Positions 43,756 to 57,400 of a stretch of 64,000 nt of DNA are shown here, one piece after another. The stretch's first letter is position 1. Each line of letters opens with the position of its first letter. The stretch is from Oncomelania hupensis (lineage: Eukaryota > Mollusca > Gastropoda > Littorinimorpha > Pomatiopsidae). The stretch is from assembly GCA_036898135.1 (NCBI GenBank), contig CM072525.1, positions 52,185,799 to 52,249,798 of the forward strand, written 5' to 3'. A program made the translations under genes and the position numbers. The notes under the pieces were generated by a model. It was given only the letters and a program-made list of their open reading frames with translations. It did not search any database and was not told where the DNA came from.

Positions 43756-45212
43756 GTATGTCATTCATACGCCATGATGCAGTGGAAGCTTCTTTAATCT
43801 CTAACCCAAAATATTCATTACAAACAGTGTCATTCCAATGAATTCCGCAATGTGATGGTACCCAACAGAAATCAATATTTATTCCTTTAGAAATCACACA
43901 ATGTATCATATGTTTAATTTCATAGATAAACTCCCTTCTATCTTTATGTACAGTTCCACTGTTTTAATGCATACAGAACCGCTTTTGAATCAACACATAT
44001 TAATATACAAAATAATTCTAAAGGTGACGTCATCCGCATACTGAACTACATTTGCTGATTTAGAAATAAATGTGGGAAGATCATGAATGAGGATTGAAAA
44101 CAATAAAGGGGCAAGAATAGACCCCTGAGGTATTCCCATATCGATGTTATAAAAAGATGAATAAGCATTCCCCACTCTTGTGCATATAGATCTGCCACTT
44201 AAATAATTGTGTATGTAATGATACATATGACCACTTATTCCAATGTTTTAATTTATAAAGCAGTCTAGCATGCCAAACAGTCATATGCCTTTTTGATATC
44301 AAAGAAAGCAGCAAGAATACTTTTTCTATGAGCAAACTGTTTCTTAACATGACTGGTTAATTTGACAAGATGGTCAGTTGTACACCGACCCTTTCTAAAC
44401 CCTGCTTGATTTGTAGGGATTATTTAATTTTTTTCACAAAATTGAGTTAACCTGTTTAAAATTATTTTTTCTAATAATTTTCCAACTTGAGACGTCAATG
44501 CAATTGGTCTATAATTATTTACTGATGCACGAGACTTACCTTGCTTATGTACTGGAATAACTACAGACTTCTTACTGATAGTAGGGAGAATTCCACTTTG
44601 CCAACATCTTTGGCATAATGAATGTAGCAATTTTTTCCATGTAGCTGGCAAGTGATTCAGTAATAAGAGATACCATCTAGACCAACAGCAGTTTTGTTTG
44701 ATGAAAAAGATTGTAAAGTTTCTAAAAACTCTTCATAATTAATAGGAGCATTTAAATAATGCAAATTATCTGGTATAGGATCTTCATATTCTGCTTTAAT
44801 ATCTTCTTCTTTTCTAAACATTTGTGTATGTAAATCAAGACTATTGGACAATGAATTTACTGAGAAATGTTTTGCAAATGCTTCTGCTTTATCCTCAGAT
44901 GAGGGGAAAATATTGTCTTGCAATTTAACAGGATAAGACTGTAGATTAAATCAATTTTTTCATCTCTTTAACTTTTCTCCAAACCTTATACATATCTTTT
45001 GACTCGGTTATTTCTGACATGCAGAATTCTAACCAATAATGTTTCTTAGCACTGGCAATAATTCTGTTGCAATGTATTTTAGCATGTTTCATGATTGTAA
45101 AATTGTCAAATGTTTTATTCCTAATCCAATTTTTATATGTGACCTTTTTATTGTTAACAGCTTTTTCACATTCATTGTTCCACCACACATTTCCCGAATG
45201 AGATATTCGCTT
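43756..45212 (-). pseudogene. NL-A pol fragment at the right end of unit 2
   Basis: As 24783-26084 but including the RNase H tail (about 43800-43990) that unit 1 lost. Frames at 44946-45188 (NECEKAVNNKK), 44657-44923, 44424-44651 (RPIALTSQVGKLLEK) and 43990-44226 (GIPQGSILAPLLFSI). It ends at GAGATATTCGCTT, joined to unit 3. Confidence 0.8.
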
Positions 45213-45834
45213 AGTAAAATGAGACTGTCCCTGCCATTGTCATATTGTGTAAAGAGATTGCATTTTGTATCATATCGCTCACCCTCACCTCCAAATACAA
45301 CCAACACTTAATCCCAACAATTACATAATGCAGATGATGGATGCCCTGTGTTAAATAAAATGAAGCTAGTAAGCTCATAAATTATTGTGATGATATTCTG
45401 GGGAAGATACGTTTATCTTACTAGGGGGTAAAACTTATTGATAGATGGGCGATGGGCTACCACTATCGATCGTTCTTTTACCAGAATTCCAAAGCTGTGT
45501 GAGAGACTGATCACGGCACTTTGGTCACATAAAATTTATATTTCTCGGGCGTTTTAGCATCATTTGGCTCAACTTGAGGAACGTTGATTACTAATCAAAA
45601 GACTAGATTATTATGTCTCGAGAGAAGAAAACTAATAGCTACACAACAATACAAATAGAATGACACCAGTCGTATGTATGTAATTTCTCGTTTTATATAT
45701 TCAACACAACTTTTACATGCACTTCATTAAATCGGTAAATTACTAATTCTAAGAGTTCGATGTGCTGGGAAAGTTTGTCAGTAGGTCTTCTTCATCATGT
45801 ACTACGCGAATATATTCACAGTTCACTAAATGAT

Positions 45835-46035
45835 CTATAGGCCATGGGTTTTGTCTGGTATCCAAATCATGTTTTCTGCTGACATATCTGCCTCCACTGT
45901 AATATCGTCAATGGTCAGGTAGCGCAGTTCATCGGCGCTCAAGTCCGCTGTAGTTGTTGGAGAAGATTTATGTCCCCGGACACATGGAGCGTAAAGGGCC
46001 GATGAGCAGCTTGCGTCCGCTATACCTTCCGCCAT
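45835..46035 (-). pseudogene. Myosin heavy-chain N-terminus-like segment (unit 3)
   Basis: Identical in protein to unit 2 (AENMIWIPDKTHGL); ATG at 46033-46035. Confidence 0.45.
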
Positions 46036-46294
46036 CTTGAAATCAACTGACACGAAAACAGACACGTCGTCACTCCCGATTGGCCGGTTCGTGTCATGTG
46101 ACTTGGGTTCTGCACTGAGTTGAAAAACAAACGCAATTTTTACCCAAAAAATGACCCTAACATGGTTCGTACGCTCTTGAACCTCCTTGAATCTCCTTGA
46201 ATTTTCTATGTCTTGTTCAAGGGCCCTTGAATCTCCTTGAAAAATGCCAAAGTGCCTCACCTCCTTGAAAACTCCTTAAAATTTGCATCAGTGT

Positions 46295-47176
46295 ATCTAT
46301 CCATTGTTTGACCTAAAAGTTTTAATGTCAGGTTTTTAAGAAAAAAATTGTAAAATAAAAATTTATAAAACATTAAACAAAAATTATAATATTATTTGTC
46401 TTGTGAACTGTCCGACGATCGGAACTTTTGTCGTCTGCTAATGGTAAGGGAAGTAACCTCCACTGGAAATTGTTCACTCCCTTGTTCTACTTCGAAAGCG
46501 CATAGTTACCTTGCTTTCAACCTACCGATTTTTCTATTCTTCATGATCTGTCCATCGTGATGATATTTGGTAATTATATATGTTATCATGTACCTCCATA
46601 TGAAAATATCTAGATCCGCTCGGAGAATGAGAATAAAGGGCTGGAAACAAGCACAGGACAGCGCATATATGACGTCATCCCTTGCAGGCTGACATTTAAA
46701 AAAAACACAAAAAAACCTGTTCTGCACAAACTACTTGACCTATTAATTAAGGAGACCTATTTCCATGCACATTTATGTCTAGATTCATTTCTGGTCCCAA
46801 AGCTCTGATTGCCTATGCAGTTTAGTTTCTGTTGATGTAAAACGGAAACAACACAGGCACCTAGATCTAAATTGAACACCTGTCAACAACAAACGGCAAC
46901 AATCTCACACTAACAAAAGAAATTCACTTACTATTGATTAACATCACCCGGGAACAAACGAGTCCAAAATGATACAGTTTGTGCATTTTTACATCATCAT
47001 TTACACTGATCGGGTAAACAAAATCTATTTTGGCAATTCACGCTTTGTTTCTTTACAAGCAAATGCCGTCACATCATCACCGAACTGAGTGATTTCATTT
47101 GAGTACTCTTAGCATGTGTGCAACGAAAATAATTCGATCTAGAAGGGCAAAGCCAATATGACACACATGCTCCTAA
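46295..47176. other. AT-rich region, nothing recognised (unit 3)
   Basis: The counterpart of 8936-9817. The CTCCTTGAA cluster precedes it at about 46174-46294. Confidence 0.6.
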
Positions 47177-47291
47177 TGGAACTTGCAATATGTAACATGA
47201 AAATGAGTGCCACTCTAGCCCTAACCCTAACCCAAATTCTAAGTACTGTAATCAAACGCTAAACACATGTATCAACATTTGCCGTAAAAAT
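47177..47291. repeat. 115-bp repeat with telomere-type array (unit 3, left)
   Basis: CCCTAACCCTAACCC at 47219-47233; shares the 2-bp loss of unit 2. Confidence 0.8.
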
Positions 47292-47421
47292 TGATCCCAT
47301 AAGAACTCGCGTCGCTGCTCACAACTGTCGGCTTTGGTGGGTCAAAGTAGACAAGCGTTGGTGCGTTTGTTAACAGTTTCTTCACCTGCTCTACGGCGTT
47401 TGCTTGCGCTGGGCCCCAAGT

Positions 47422-48027
47422 TCAGGCCCGTTCTTTCTCGAGAAGTTCAGTCACTGGCTGTAACACAGTCGAGAGATTTGGCAGGTAGCGCCCCAGGAAA
47501 TTCACCATTCCCAAGAAGCGCCTCAGTTCATTCACATCGGTTGGATCCTGCATCTTCAGGATTGCGTCGACCTTTCTCGGGTCTGGCCGAACTCCATCAC
47601 GACTGATGATGTAGCCCAGAAATTCTATCTCTGGCTTTGAGAACACACACTTTTCTTTGTTGAGTTTCAGTCCAGCTTCAGTCAGCTTGTCGATGGTGGC
47701 GATGAGATGTTTCTGGTGATCGTTCTCATTGTCACTATACACCAGAATATCGTCGAAGTAGCACAGAACATGGTCTTGACCTTGGAGAAGAGTTTTCATT
47801 GTTCTCTGGAAGATTTCGGGTGCTGACGAGATCCCGAACGGCAAGAGGCGGTAATAGTACCGGCCAAAAGGGGTTATGAAATTGGTCGGTTTTACTGACT
47901 TTTCATCCAGAGGTATCTGATAGAAGCCTGAAGTAGCGTCCAGCTTGCTGTAAACTGCAGAGCCCTTCAGCTTGTGGAGTGCGTCTTCAAGTGTGGGAAG
48001 TACGTATCGTTCTCTTGTTACTGCCAT
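47422..48027 (-). pseudogene. Gypsy RT (copy A, unit 3)
   Basis: 201 codons, protein-identical to unit 2 copy A; ends at the same Trp-to-stop change. Confidence 0.85.
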
Positions 48028-48083
48028 GTTAATTCTTTTGAAGTCAGTGCAGATTCTGATGTCTGTCCGCTGGACCTAAAGCA

Positions 48084-48344
48084 CTAATCTGGTATTGTAT
48101 TGTTCTTCTTCTGCACCGGCACCATTGGCGCGCACCATTCTGTAGGTTCACGGATTTCTTCGATGATGCCTACACGTTGCATACGTGTGAGTTCATTTTT
48201 AACTTTGTTCAATAGTGGTATAGGCACACGACGTGCGGAGCTCACACTAGAAGGCTGACTGTTTTCTGCGAGACTAATTTGTACGGGATCACATTTCACA
48301 GGCGTTTCTGTGAGTTCGCCGAACACTGTCGGGTTGATATTCAT
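48084..48344 (-). pseudogene. Gypsy protease-RT connector (copy A, unit 3)
   Basis: 86 codons identical to unit 2 (WCAPMVPVQKK). Confidence 0.8.
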
Positions 48345-49129
48345 GAATCGAGTCGCTTGACCAGATTCATGCGCGAAGACGCTTCTCTACTCAGAAGATT
48401 ATCTGTCTTCCCGCTGATGACATACATTTCGATTGGAAAGTCTGTTCCATGATGTCGAACGCTGACTCTGAATGTCCCTAAACAGTTCATCACACCTCCT
48501 GGACTACGCAATACCGCATGCGAAATGCTAAGTTTTGGTTTAGGATGAAGAGAGTTGTACGTTTCTGCTGACATGACGCTAACGTCTGCTCCTGTATCAA
48601 TTTTGTACAGAATGTTCTTGTCACAGATGTTCAGTTCAATAGTCCACGGTGGTTCGGATCGGTTCGCTGAGCCGACGAAGATCACTGCTGTGGTCGTTGT
48701 GTCAATTTCTGATGTGGATGTTGATGCTGCGCCATGTGTTGTCGATAGTGTTACACTTTCTTGCCTATCAACTTGCAGAATGTCAAAGCACTCTGCTGAT
48801 TCGCTGTGTTCATGCACGAAGTTGACTCGTTTCTTAGATCTGCAGACACTAGCGAAGTGTGAGAGCTTATGGCACTTTGCACATTTTTTTCCGAAGGCAG
48901 GACACTGTCTCTTTTTGTGTACAGTTCCACACCTACCACAACTAAACTGATTGCTAGTACTCTGATGCTGATGCTGGGAATGTTTACCCAACAGTTTTTC
49001 TCTGTCTCCTTTGTGATGAGCAACAGTGTTAGTGTTACGTGATGACGCGTAGCGGTGTTGAACGCGGCTGACATCTTCTTGCTGTTGTTGTGTCACTTGT
49101 GATTTCACAAGTTCATAATGACGTGACAT
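48341..49129 (-). pseudogene. Gypsy gag knuckle and protease (copy A, unit 3)
   Basis: 262 codons with the CCHC knuckle and DTGADVSVMS; one Val-to-Ala difference (THGAAST) from units 1 and 2. Confidence 0.85.
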
Positions 49130-49633
49130 TTAAATGGCACTCTTTAGTGTCAATTCTTTTTCCAACTGTAGCCGTGTTGACAGTTCTTTGTCGCGTAGGC
49201 CTAACACCAATCTATCTCTGATGCACTCATCTCTATCTTTGAAATCTGCATACTCTGATAGTTGATACAGTACACGGACAAATTGTTCCAGTGTTTCTCC
49301 TGTTTCTTGACAGCGAGAATGAAATTTTGCTCTTTCATGCACAACGTTTCTTCTTGGAACGAAGTATTGATCAAATTGCGCCATGACGTCATCATATTTT
49401 TCTCTGGGGTCTGGTTGCCCTTCTTCCCTCTCTGGAAAAGTGAAAGTGGAGAAAATTCGTTCTGCTTCTCTCCCCATGGCATAAATCAGGCTGCTCACCT
49501 GGATAACTTCAGTTTCTGTGTTGAGTTTCGTGCACAGACGAAAACGCTCAAAACGTTTCCACACAGGCCACTCTTCCGGTCTGTTGAAATCTAACGGTTC
49601 TGGCGGGTTGAATTTCGGCATGCTTACTGTCAC
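49130..49633 (-). pseudogene. Gypsy gag capsid region (copy A, unit 3)
   Basis: 167 codons identical to unit 1, with the copy A-specific TAA at 49130-49132. Confidence 0.85.
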
Positions 49634-49775
49634 TGGGTATCAGCTTTTCACTGAGAATATCTGTTTTGCACTGCATAAAAACGATGTTTCACTGAAACAG
49701 TTTTACTTCTGACACCATGCTTTGATGTGTTTATCAGGTTGGCTATGTTTGGGTGCACGCGTTTTAGTGCAGCAT

Positions 49776-52136
49776 TCACACAAGCATGTCATTCATACGC
49801 CTTGATGCAGTGGAAGCTTCTTTAATCTCTAACCCAAAATATTCATTACAAACAGTGTCATTCCAATGAATTCCGCAATGTGATGGTACCCAACAGAAAT
49901 CAATATTTATTCCTCTAGAAATCATACAATTTATCATATGTTTAATTTCATAGATAAACTCCCTTCTATCTTTACAGGTCCACTGTTTTAATGCATACAG
50001 AACCGCTTTTGAATCAACACATACTAATATACCAAATAATTCTAAAGGTGACGTCATCCGCATACTGAACTACATTTGCTGATTTAGAAATAAATGTGGG
50101 AAGATCATGAATGAGGATTGAAAACAATAAAGGGGCAAGAATAGACCCCTGAGGTATTCCCATATCGATGTTATAAAAAGATGAATAAGCATTCCCCATG
50201 TACTCTTGTGCATTATAGATCTGCCACTTAAATAATTGTGTATGTAATGATACATATGTCCACTTATTCCAATATGTTTTAATTTATAAAGCAGTCTAGC
50301 ATGCCAAACACTGTCATATGCCTTTTTGATATCAAAGAAAGCAGCAAGAATACTTTTTCTATGAGCAAACTGTTTCTTAACATGACTGGTTAATTTGACA
50401 AGATGGTCAGTTGTACACCGACCCTTTCTAAACCCTGCTTGATTTGTAGGGATTATTTAATTTTTTTCACAAAATTGAGTTAACCTGTTTAAAATTATTT
50501 TTTCTAATAATTTTCCAACTTGAGACCTCAATGCAATTGGTCTATAATTATTTACTGATGCACGAGACTTACCTTGCTTATGTACTGGAATAACTACATA
50601 CTTCTTCCAGATAGTAGGGAGAATGCCACTTTGCCAACATCTTTGGCATAATGAATGTAGCAATTTTTTCCATGTAGCTGGCAAGTGATTCAGTAATTGA
50701 TAAGAGATACCATCTAGACCAACAGCAGTTTTGTTTGATGAAAAAGATTGTAAAGTTTCTAAAAACTCTTCATAATTAATAGAAGCATTTAAATAATGCA
50801 AATTATCTGGTATAGGATCTTCATATTCTGCTTTAATTTCTTCTTCTTTTCTAAACATTTGTGTATGTAAATCAAGACTATTGGACAATGAATTTACTGA
50901 GAAATGTTTTGCAAATGCTTCTGCTTTATCCTCAGATGAGGGGAAAATTTTGTCTTGCAATTTAACAGGATACGACTGTAGATTAAATCCATTTTTCATC
51001 TCTTTAACTTTTCTCCAAACCTTATACATATCTTTTGACTCGGTTATTTCTGACATGCAGAATTCTAACCAATAATGTTTCTTAGCACTGGCAATAATTC
51101 TGTTGCAATGTATTTTAGCATGTTTCATGATTGTAAAATTGTCAAATGTTTTATTCCTAATCCAATTTTTATATGTGACCTTTTTATTGTTAACAGCTTT
51201 TTCACATTCATTGTTCCACCACACATTTCCCGAATGAGATATTCGCTTCTTTTGTTTGCATCTTGGAATACTTTTTTCTGCTGCTATCAATACAGAAACT
51301 CTAAATTTTGAGTAAAAATTTTCTACATCCTCATCATGAACGTTATTAATATCATTATTTTCTAGGCATGTTTTAAAGAAGCTCCAATTTGCATATTTAT
51401 ATTTGAATTTAGGTATCTTATCCTCTTTTTGTCTTAGTTCTGTTTCTTGTTCATTCAAAGTTAAAATAATTGGAAGATGATCACTCCCTAAACAATCGTC
51501 AAGAGGGCACCAAACAGAATTTAAGGCAATATCTGGAGTGGCAAGGGAAAGATCAATAGATGTAGACCTGTGGTAAGGAACATCAGGAATTCTAGTAAAT
51601 TGACCGTCATTTAATAAACACAATTTAGAATCTAATAAATTATGAACAAAACGATTACTTGTTGTAATTTGACATCCCGGTTCCCACCAAGGAGAATGAG
51701 CATTGAAATCCCCCAAAATAATCCACTTCTCATCTGACTTACCTATAGTTTTTACCCAGTCAGAGTTGTCTTCCTTTGGACCATCTGGCATATAAACGGA
51801 CATTATATTAAAAATGGTGTGCTTATTTATTTTAATCATTGCAACACTTCCAAATGTATTTTTTACTGTTTTTGGTATGGTGATGGAATTGAACAATATT
51901 CTAAATCACATCTTATGTACAGGGCTGTTTGAACCTTTTGTGTGTCGTTACTAGTTTGGAATAAGGGAGGAAAGTAATAATTTTTTTAGTTTTGGTAATT
52001 TGTTATTATTGAGATTTAGTGACTGTAACGCTAATACAGCATAATTTTCCTGTGATATATGTTGTTGAAAAGACAGTAAATTTATGCCTAGTGATCGACT
52101 ATTCCACTGAAATAATTTTACATTTTGCTCATTCAT
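49776..52136 (-). pseudogene. NL-A pol (unit 3), long EN-RT frame
   Basis: The frame 50457-51896 (479 codons) matches that of unit 2 with one extra Asn. EN N-terminus from Met 52136 ([20 protein letters not shown]) in another frame. RT tail and RNase H pieces at 49776-50255. The shared internal deletion of about 1 kb between YADDVTF and RNase H is present. Confidence 0.85.
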
Positions 52137-52148
52137 TTTACAGTTTAA

Positions 52149-52151
<3 letters not shown>

Positions 52152-52244
<93 letters not shown>
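52152..52244. repeat. Fused (TA)n in unit 3
   Basis: A pure TA run of about 93 bp directly joined to ACTGTAGTTAGTATTCTGG. The spacer block found between two TA tracts in units 1 and 2 is absent, consistent with recombination or slippage between the tracts. Confidence 0.9.
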
Positions 52245-52245
<1 letters not shown>

Positions 52246-52276
52246 CTGTAGTTAGTATTCTGGTAACCCAATGTCC

Positions 52277-53024
52277 CTAATACCACTTGACGGGGAAAAC
52301 TGGGTGGGATGCTGGATGCCACCTGCCTCTAACATCATAGTAGCCGAGGCAGTCACTTGTCTGGTAACGCCGGGCAATTCTCTTGGGGCTAGGTTTTCTC
52401 CACTGCATGCTATGGATAAAACGTCCAATGTTACCAGCCAAAATGCTTGACCCTTTTCTGTTTGGATGAAGGTGGTCCCTCATGGTATAACCAGGCATGT
52501 TGTCATGAGACACAAAGGTGATGTTGGGGGTCATCCATAAGTGAAGAGAAAGTTAGTGCGTTAAAAACATCTCTCTTCGCACGCAGTGCCTTATCTTTCA
52601 ATGCCACTATTTTGCTGATAACGATCTGCACTCCAGGATTTCGAGAAGCCATGGTCTTGATCACTTCGACAAAATCTCTGCTTACAGATTTTGGGTCCTT
52701 GTTCTTAATGTCGTTTACTCCAATATGCACAACAACTGCTTTCACATGTTTTCTCTGCGCTGTTTGTTCATCAACCTGTTCAAAAAAACAAAGGATGTCA
52801 CCAACGGTTGATGCTTGGCATTTCACAGCTTCAAAACAATATGACTGACCCAGTCTAGAAGCTTGAACTCCATTTAGAACTGAATCATGCAGAATAACAA
52901 CAGTGTCCTCAAACTCTTGTTTACTTCCGCCTTTGTTTCTTCCACATTCCTGTTTTGTCTGTGTATTGACGTAATTTTTCCGTTTGACGTCATGTATGTT
53001 CTTTCTATGTTGTGTGTTACTCAT
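52277..53024 (-). pseudogene. NL-A ORF1: SGNH-hydrolase-like (unit 3, one break)
   Basis: The best copy. The 173-codon frame 52503-53024 holds blocks I to III uninterrupted (VVILHDSVLNG, VVHIGVNDI), then a frameshift in a G-run at about 52525-52530 moves block V (DHLHPNRKGSSILAG) to 52277-52534. The first break of units 1 and 2 (near the AQRK block) is absent here. No coiled-coil ORF1a is seen upstream, unlike NL-B. Confidence 0.8.
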
Positions 53025-53167
53025 TTATTGTCTATTATCCACCTAAGTGATTTAGACATTGGAAATAAATTAATAACAAAACGAGCATATTACTGAACAC
53101 ATGTAAATAATTAACTATATCAAAAAATCAACTCATTAACAAGAACAGCTAAGAAATTAAATAACTA

Positions 53168-53221
<54 letters not shown>

Positions 53222-53498
53222 CCTCTCTCTCTCCTCCATACCTCTGATTTAGTTTACACATACTATAGTCACTGGAAAAAAACACAAAAAAAAAACCATT
53301 CTACATAAATCTTCCAACAGATAAATAAAGAAAACATTTTGCCAACTTTAAACAAACTGAAAAATTTAAATCACTTAGAATCTTAATGTTTGTCATTTCC
53401 ACTGGTAGCAAAAAGTCAAAATCAGTGCATTTAAACAGTATATGAACCAGTGAAAAGGCACAATTACATGAGCAAAAAATATTTTTACAAAATTTAGT
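53025..53498. other. NL-A/NL-B junction with longer (CT)n (unit 3)
   Basis: The CT tract at about 53172-53228 is purer than in the other units. No gene seen. Confidence 0.7.
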
Positions 53499-56400
53499 TC
53501 ATAATGAATTTAAAAGAATTCTATATGCTAATGTTATAACAGGTCTAGAAAAACCAACATGCAAGGAATATTGGGGTGAATAATTGTATTTAAAAAAAAA
53601 TACTTTTTCTATTCTATTGATTGCTTCTTTGGTAGATAGAGATATGTGAACAGTAACTGAATTCAAATTCAGAGCCCCATTCTTTGCCTCTCGATCTGCC
53701 CAGTCATTAAATATAAAACCACAATGTGATGGTATCCAACAGAAATTAACTTCTGTTCCATTTATAATCAAACAATGAACAACATGTTTGATTTCAAAAA
53801 TTATTTCTTGCCGTTGTAGTATTCAAAGCCTGTAAAACAGACTGTGAATCCATGCAAATTACTATACTATAGAAAGCAGTAGGCAAACTAGCAAGTTTAT
53901 TTAAAGCCATTAAGATAGCTATTAATTCTGCTGTAAAAATTGAAAATCCTTTTCCTAAATGAAATGACTCACATATTTTCAAATCAGGAATGACAAAAGC
54001 AGACCCCGCGTTTTCTGATTCTAATACAGAACCATCAGTGAAAATTTTTAAACTATTATTATATTTTTCATTTAAATTTATGCGAGCATCTATGACTACC
54101 ATATCCTTATCTGAATGTTTCGATACAGAACTATAATCATAATCAAAATTCGCCTTTTTTAACTCCCAGGGTGGGATAGGAGGTGTTATTACACGTGTAG
54201 CAACTGTTTCATGAGTTATTTGACATTCCTCAAGAAGCTCTTGTGTAAAAGTTGCTATGGTAATAAGGCTTCTAATGTGTCTAGCTCTTTTAGGAAACTC
54301 AATATCAGATCTAATACAAAGTTCCTGGTTAGTAAAATTATCTACAGCTTTTGATCTTATTATATATTTAGTGCACGCTAATTTCCTATATTGATCTAAT
54401 GGTAATACACCTGCTGTTTTATAAGCATCTATTGTTCGAGTGTGTACAGGAACTCCAAGAGCAAATTTTATGGCTTTACTGTCTAAACTATATAATTTTT
54501 GAAGATGGCAACGTGATGCATAAAAATAAACTTCTTGTCCAAAACATAATTTTGAACGAACCAAAGCACATGCTATGTGAACCAAAGTCTTCACATCTTG
54601 CCCCCAAATCTGCTTGCTAATGATTTTAATTAAATTTAAACTTTTTACTGCTTTTTGTAATAAATATTCAATATGTTTTTTCCAATTCAACTTAGAAGTT
54701 AAATACACTCCTAAAAATTTTACTTCACTCACATATTGTAGTTCTTCACTGTCCAAAAATATCCTAGGCATAATTCTAGGACTTTGACCATTATTAAATA
54801 ATATCATATTTGTTTTTTCTTTCGATAATTCCAAACCATTAATCTTCAGATATTTACTTATATTGTCTATTTCAATCTGATAAACTTTATTAATATGATT
54901 GATTTCAAACATTGACGTTTTCTTTCTAAGCGAAACATTACACCACAAAGCAATATCATCAGCATACTGAGCTAATGTAAATTTGTTACTAACTACTTTT
55001 GGTAAATCATATATCAATATATTGAACAAAAGAGGTGACACAATAGATCCTTGCGGAATCCCCATATCTGTATTATGAGAGCTCGAATATGAATTTCCAA
55101 CTTTGACTTTTATATTTCTTCCTTGAAGAAAATTTTGTATATAATTATATATATTCCCAGAGAGTCCTATCTTTTTTTTATCTTATACAATAACCTAGAA
55201 TGCCATACTCGATCATACGCTTTTTTAATATCAAAAAAGGTCGCTAGTACACTTTTTTTCTTAGCAAATTGCTGTTTTATATTTGTAGTTAATTTAACTA
55301 AATGATCATTGACTGACCTGCCTTTCTTAAAACCAGCTTGATTATTTGGTATAACGTTATTTTTATCACAATAATATACTAACCTATCTAGTATTATTTT
55401 TTCCATGAGTTTAGAAACATGAGACGTTAAGGCAATTGGTCTATAACTAGCTGGATCAGATCGAGGCATTCCTGATTTTACAATTGGTATCACAATAGAC
55501 GATTTCCATACATCAGGCAAAATCCCAGTTTCCCAACATTTGTTAATTATATTATGCAAACAGTGCATCCACCTTAAGGGAAGATGAGATAACAAAGTGT
55601 ATGATAATCCATCAATTCCTACCGCAGAGTTTTTCTTACCCAGGACATCAATAGCATCTTTAACTTCAGAAAACAAAATTTCAGAATTAATAAATAAACT
55701 ATCAGGCAAAGGGTTAGTAAATTCTTCTGTTTGTTCAGCTTTATTTCTTTCATTTAATATATCTTGTGGCAACTCTTTAGAAGTACTAGTTTTTGAAAAC
55801 AATTTAGCTAATTCCTCTGCCTTATCACTAGGAGATGCAAATTCCTTACCTACTATTTTAATAGGACAATTTGGGAGCTGGACACTTTTTTTCATTTCAG
55901 TTACTTTTTTTCCATGTTTTCCTTGCATCTTGCGATGTTACAATTTCTTTCGTACTAAAGTTTAACCAAAATTGTTTCTTAGCAAGAGCAATAACTTTGT
56001 TACAATTAAGTTTTGTACATTTCATCTCTTTAAATGTAATATCATTTTTATTTTTTAACCATTTTTTGTAGGCAATCTTTTTTTTTAACTACTACTTCAC
56101 AATTTTCAGTCCACCAAATGTTTCCCTTATGATTAGTCTTACATGTAGTTCTTTTCTTTGGAATAGAATTACTTGCTGCTTCGTGAATTAAATTAGCAAA
56201 AGTTGCATACATTATTGATGTCGTCACATTTTATAAAGTTAGTTTCATATTTTAAAAGATTAGATTGAAATAAATCCCAGTTAGCACGTCCATAAATATA
56301 TTTTGCTACTGTATCAGCTTCCAACTGTATGTCTACTGTTTCATTAAATAATAATATTAAAGGGAAGTGATCACTACCAAGTGTATCAATTTCAATGTCC

Positions 56401-57017
56401 CAAGTACAATCAATAGCAATATTGGACGAAACTAATGTCAAATCAATTGCTGAAGGACGATGTGCAGAAGAGTCTGGGACACGAGTTATTCTTCCATCAT
56501 TCATAATTATTAGAGAAGAATCCAAAATATTGTCAATTAATCGATAATTCGAAACACCCGTATAATCATTATCCCATAATGAAGAATGAGCATTAAAGTC
56601 TCCAGTTATTATCCATTTCTCAGATCCCTCAATGTTTCGAAGCCAGTCACTATTAAAATTATTTGGACCTTTTGGATAGTAAACAGACATCACATTTAAA
56701 CAAATATTAGAATTCACTTTCAACTTTATAGCCGATGAAAACACGTCAATCACAGTTTGTCCAACTGGCGAAGTAATAATGCTATAATCCAAATCATTTC
56801 TGACGTATAAAGCTGTGTTGATTTTACTGGACGACAGTTCTGACACAGGAGGATAATAATATCCATGAAGCTTTGGCAGCTTTCCTCTTACAACGTTCAA
56901 AGATTGTAAGCATAACACATGAGGACTATGATCTTTTAAAAAGCTAACAAGATATTGTATGTTCGTAGCAAGTGACCTACAATTCCATTGAAAAATATAA
57001 AGCTTTTCTTTATTCAT
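53499..57017 (-). pseudogene. NL-B pol (unit 3), best preserved
   Basis: Endonuclease 56193-57017 (274 codons), RT fingers and palm 55167-55928 (253 codons, unbroken from TEMKKSVQLP to SRLLYKIKK), and RT catalytic core plus RNase H start 53794-55065 (423 codons: GIPQGSIVSPLL, QYADDIALW, FTDGSVLES, ICMDSQSVLQAL). RNase H end 53499-53771 (FCWIPSHCGFIFND). Remaining breaks: near 56190, an extra T near 55905, a T-run near 55175 and one near 53790. Comparison with units 1 and 2 shows which lesions are recent. Confidence 0.9.
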
Positions 57018-57400
57018 GAGCTCTCTCTCTCTCTCCCTCCCTCCCTCTCTCTCTCTCTCACTCTCTCAAAGTAAAAGGAAAAATATTAATATAACAAAGA
57101 GGTATTGTAAGAAATCTATATGAATTACACAACCAGAAAACTTATGAAAATCACAAGTTATGTTGAAGTAATTATTAAAACAATTCTACAGAGAAGACAT
57201 GGTGATGAAATTGTGATAAATATAAAACAAGGTATTTTGATATCATGTTATCAATTTAAAAACCAAAAATAAATAAATAAATCAATCAATAAAAATTAAA
57301 ATTGAAATAAATACAGAAATAAATAAATAAATAAATTATATGGAATATTAATTTTTTTTAAATTACATTAAAATAAACATATAGTGTCACAACTGAACAT
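57018..57400 (-). other. NL-B spacer with (CT)n (unit 3)
   Basis: As 19874-20266, with a shorter CT tract (about 57019-57066). No coding sequence. Confidence 0.75.

Larger units (their letters stand above)
26085..45212. repeat. Large tandem unit 2 (19.1 kb)
   Basis: A full repeat of unit 1 starting with AGTAAAATGAGACTG. Diagnostic variants: an expanded (TA)n at 33020-33116, full gypsy copy B with capsid and primer-binding site, a nonsense codon in NL-B ORF1b, and an intact NL-A EN/RT frame. In its left third it shares variants with unit 3 against unit 1 (for example GCGCGCACCATT and AENMIW). Confidence 0.95.
47292..49791 (-). mobile_element. Ty3/gypsy element copy A, unit 3
   Basis: The same borders as in units 1 and 2, with primer-binding site 49705-49717 and the LINE tail at about 48064-48101. 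One B-type variant (GATGCTGCGCC, Val to Ala) occurs in the knuckle-protease linker. Confidence 0.9.

Noticed and set aside
7854..45212. Units 1-3 as a simple assembly duplication
   Set aside because: Not fully excluded, but each unit has private indels (0.83-kb loss, TA-block loss, nonsense codon), which argues for real copies; long reads would decide.
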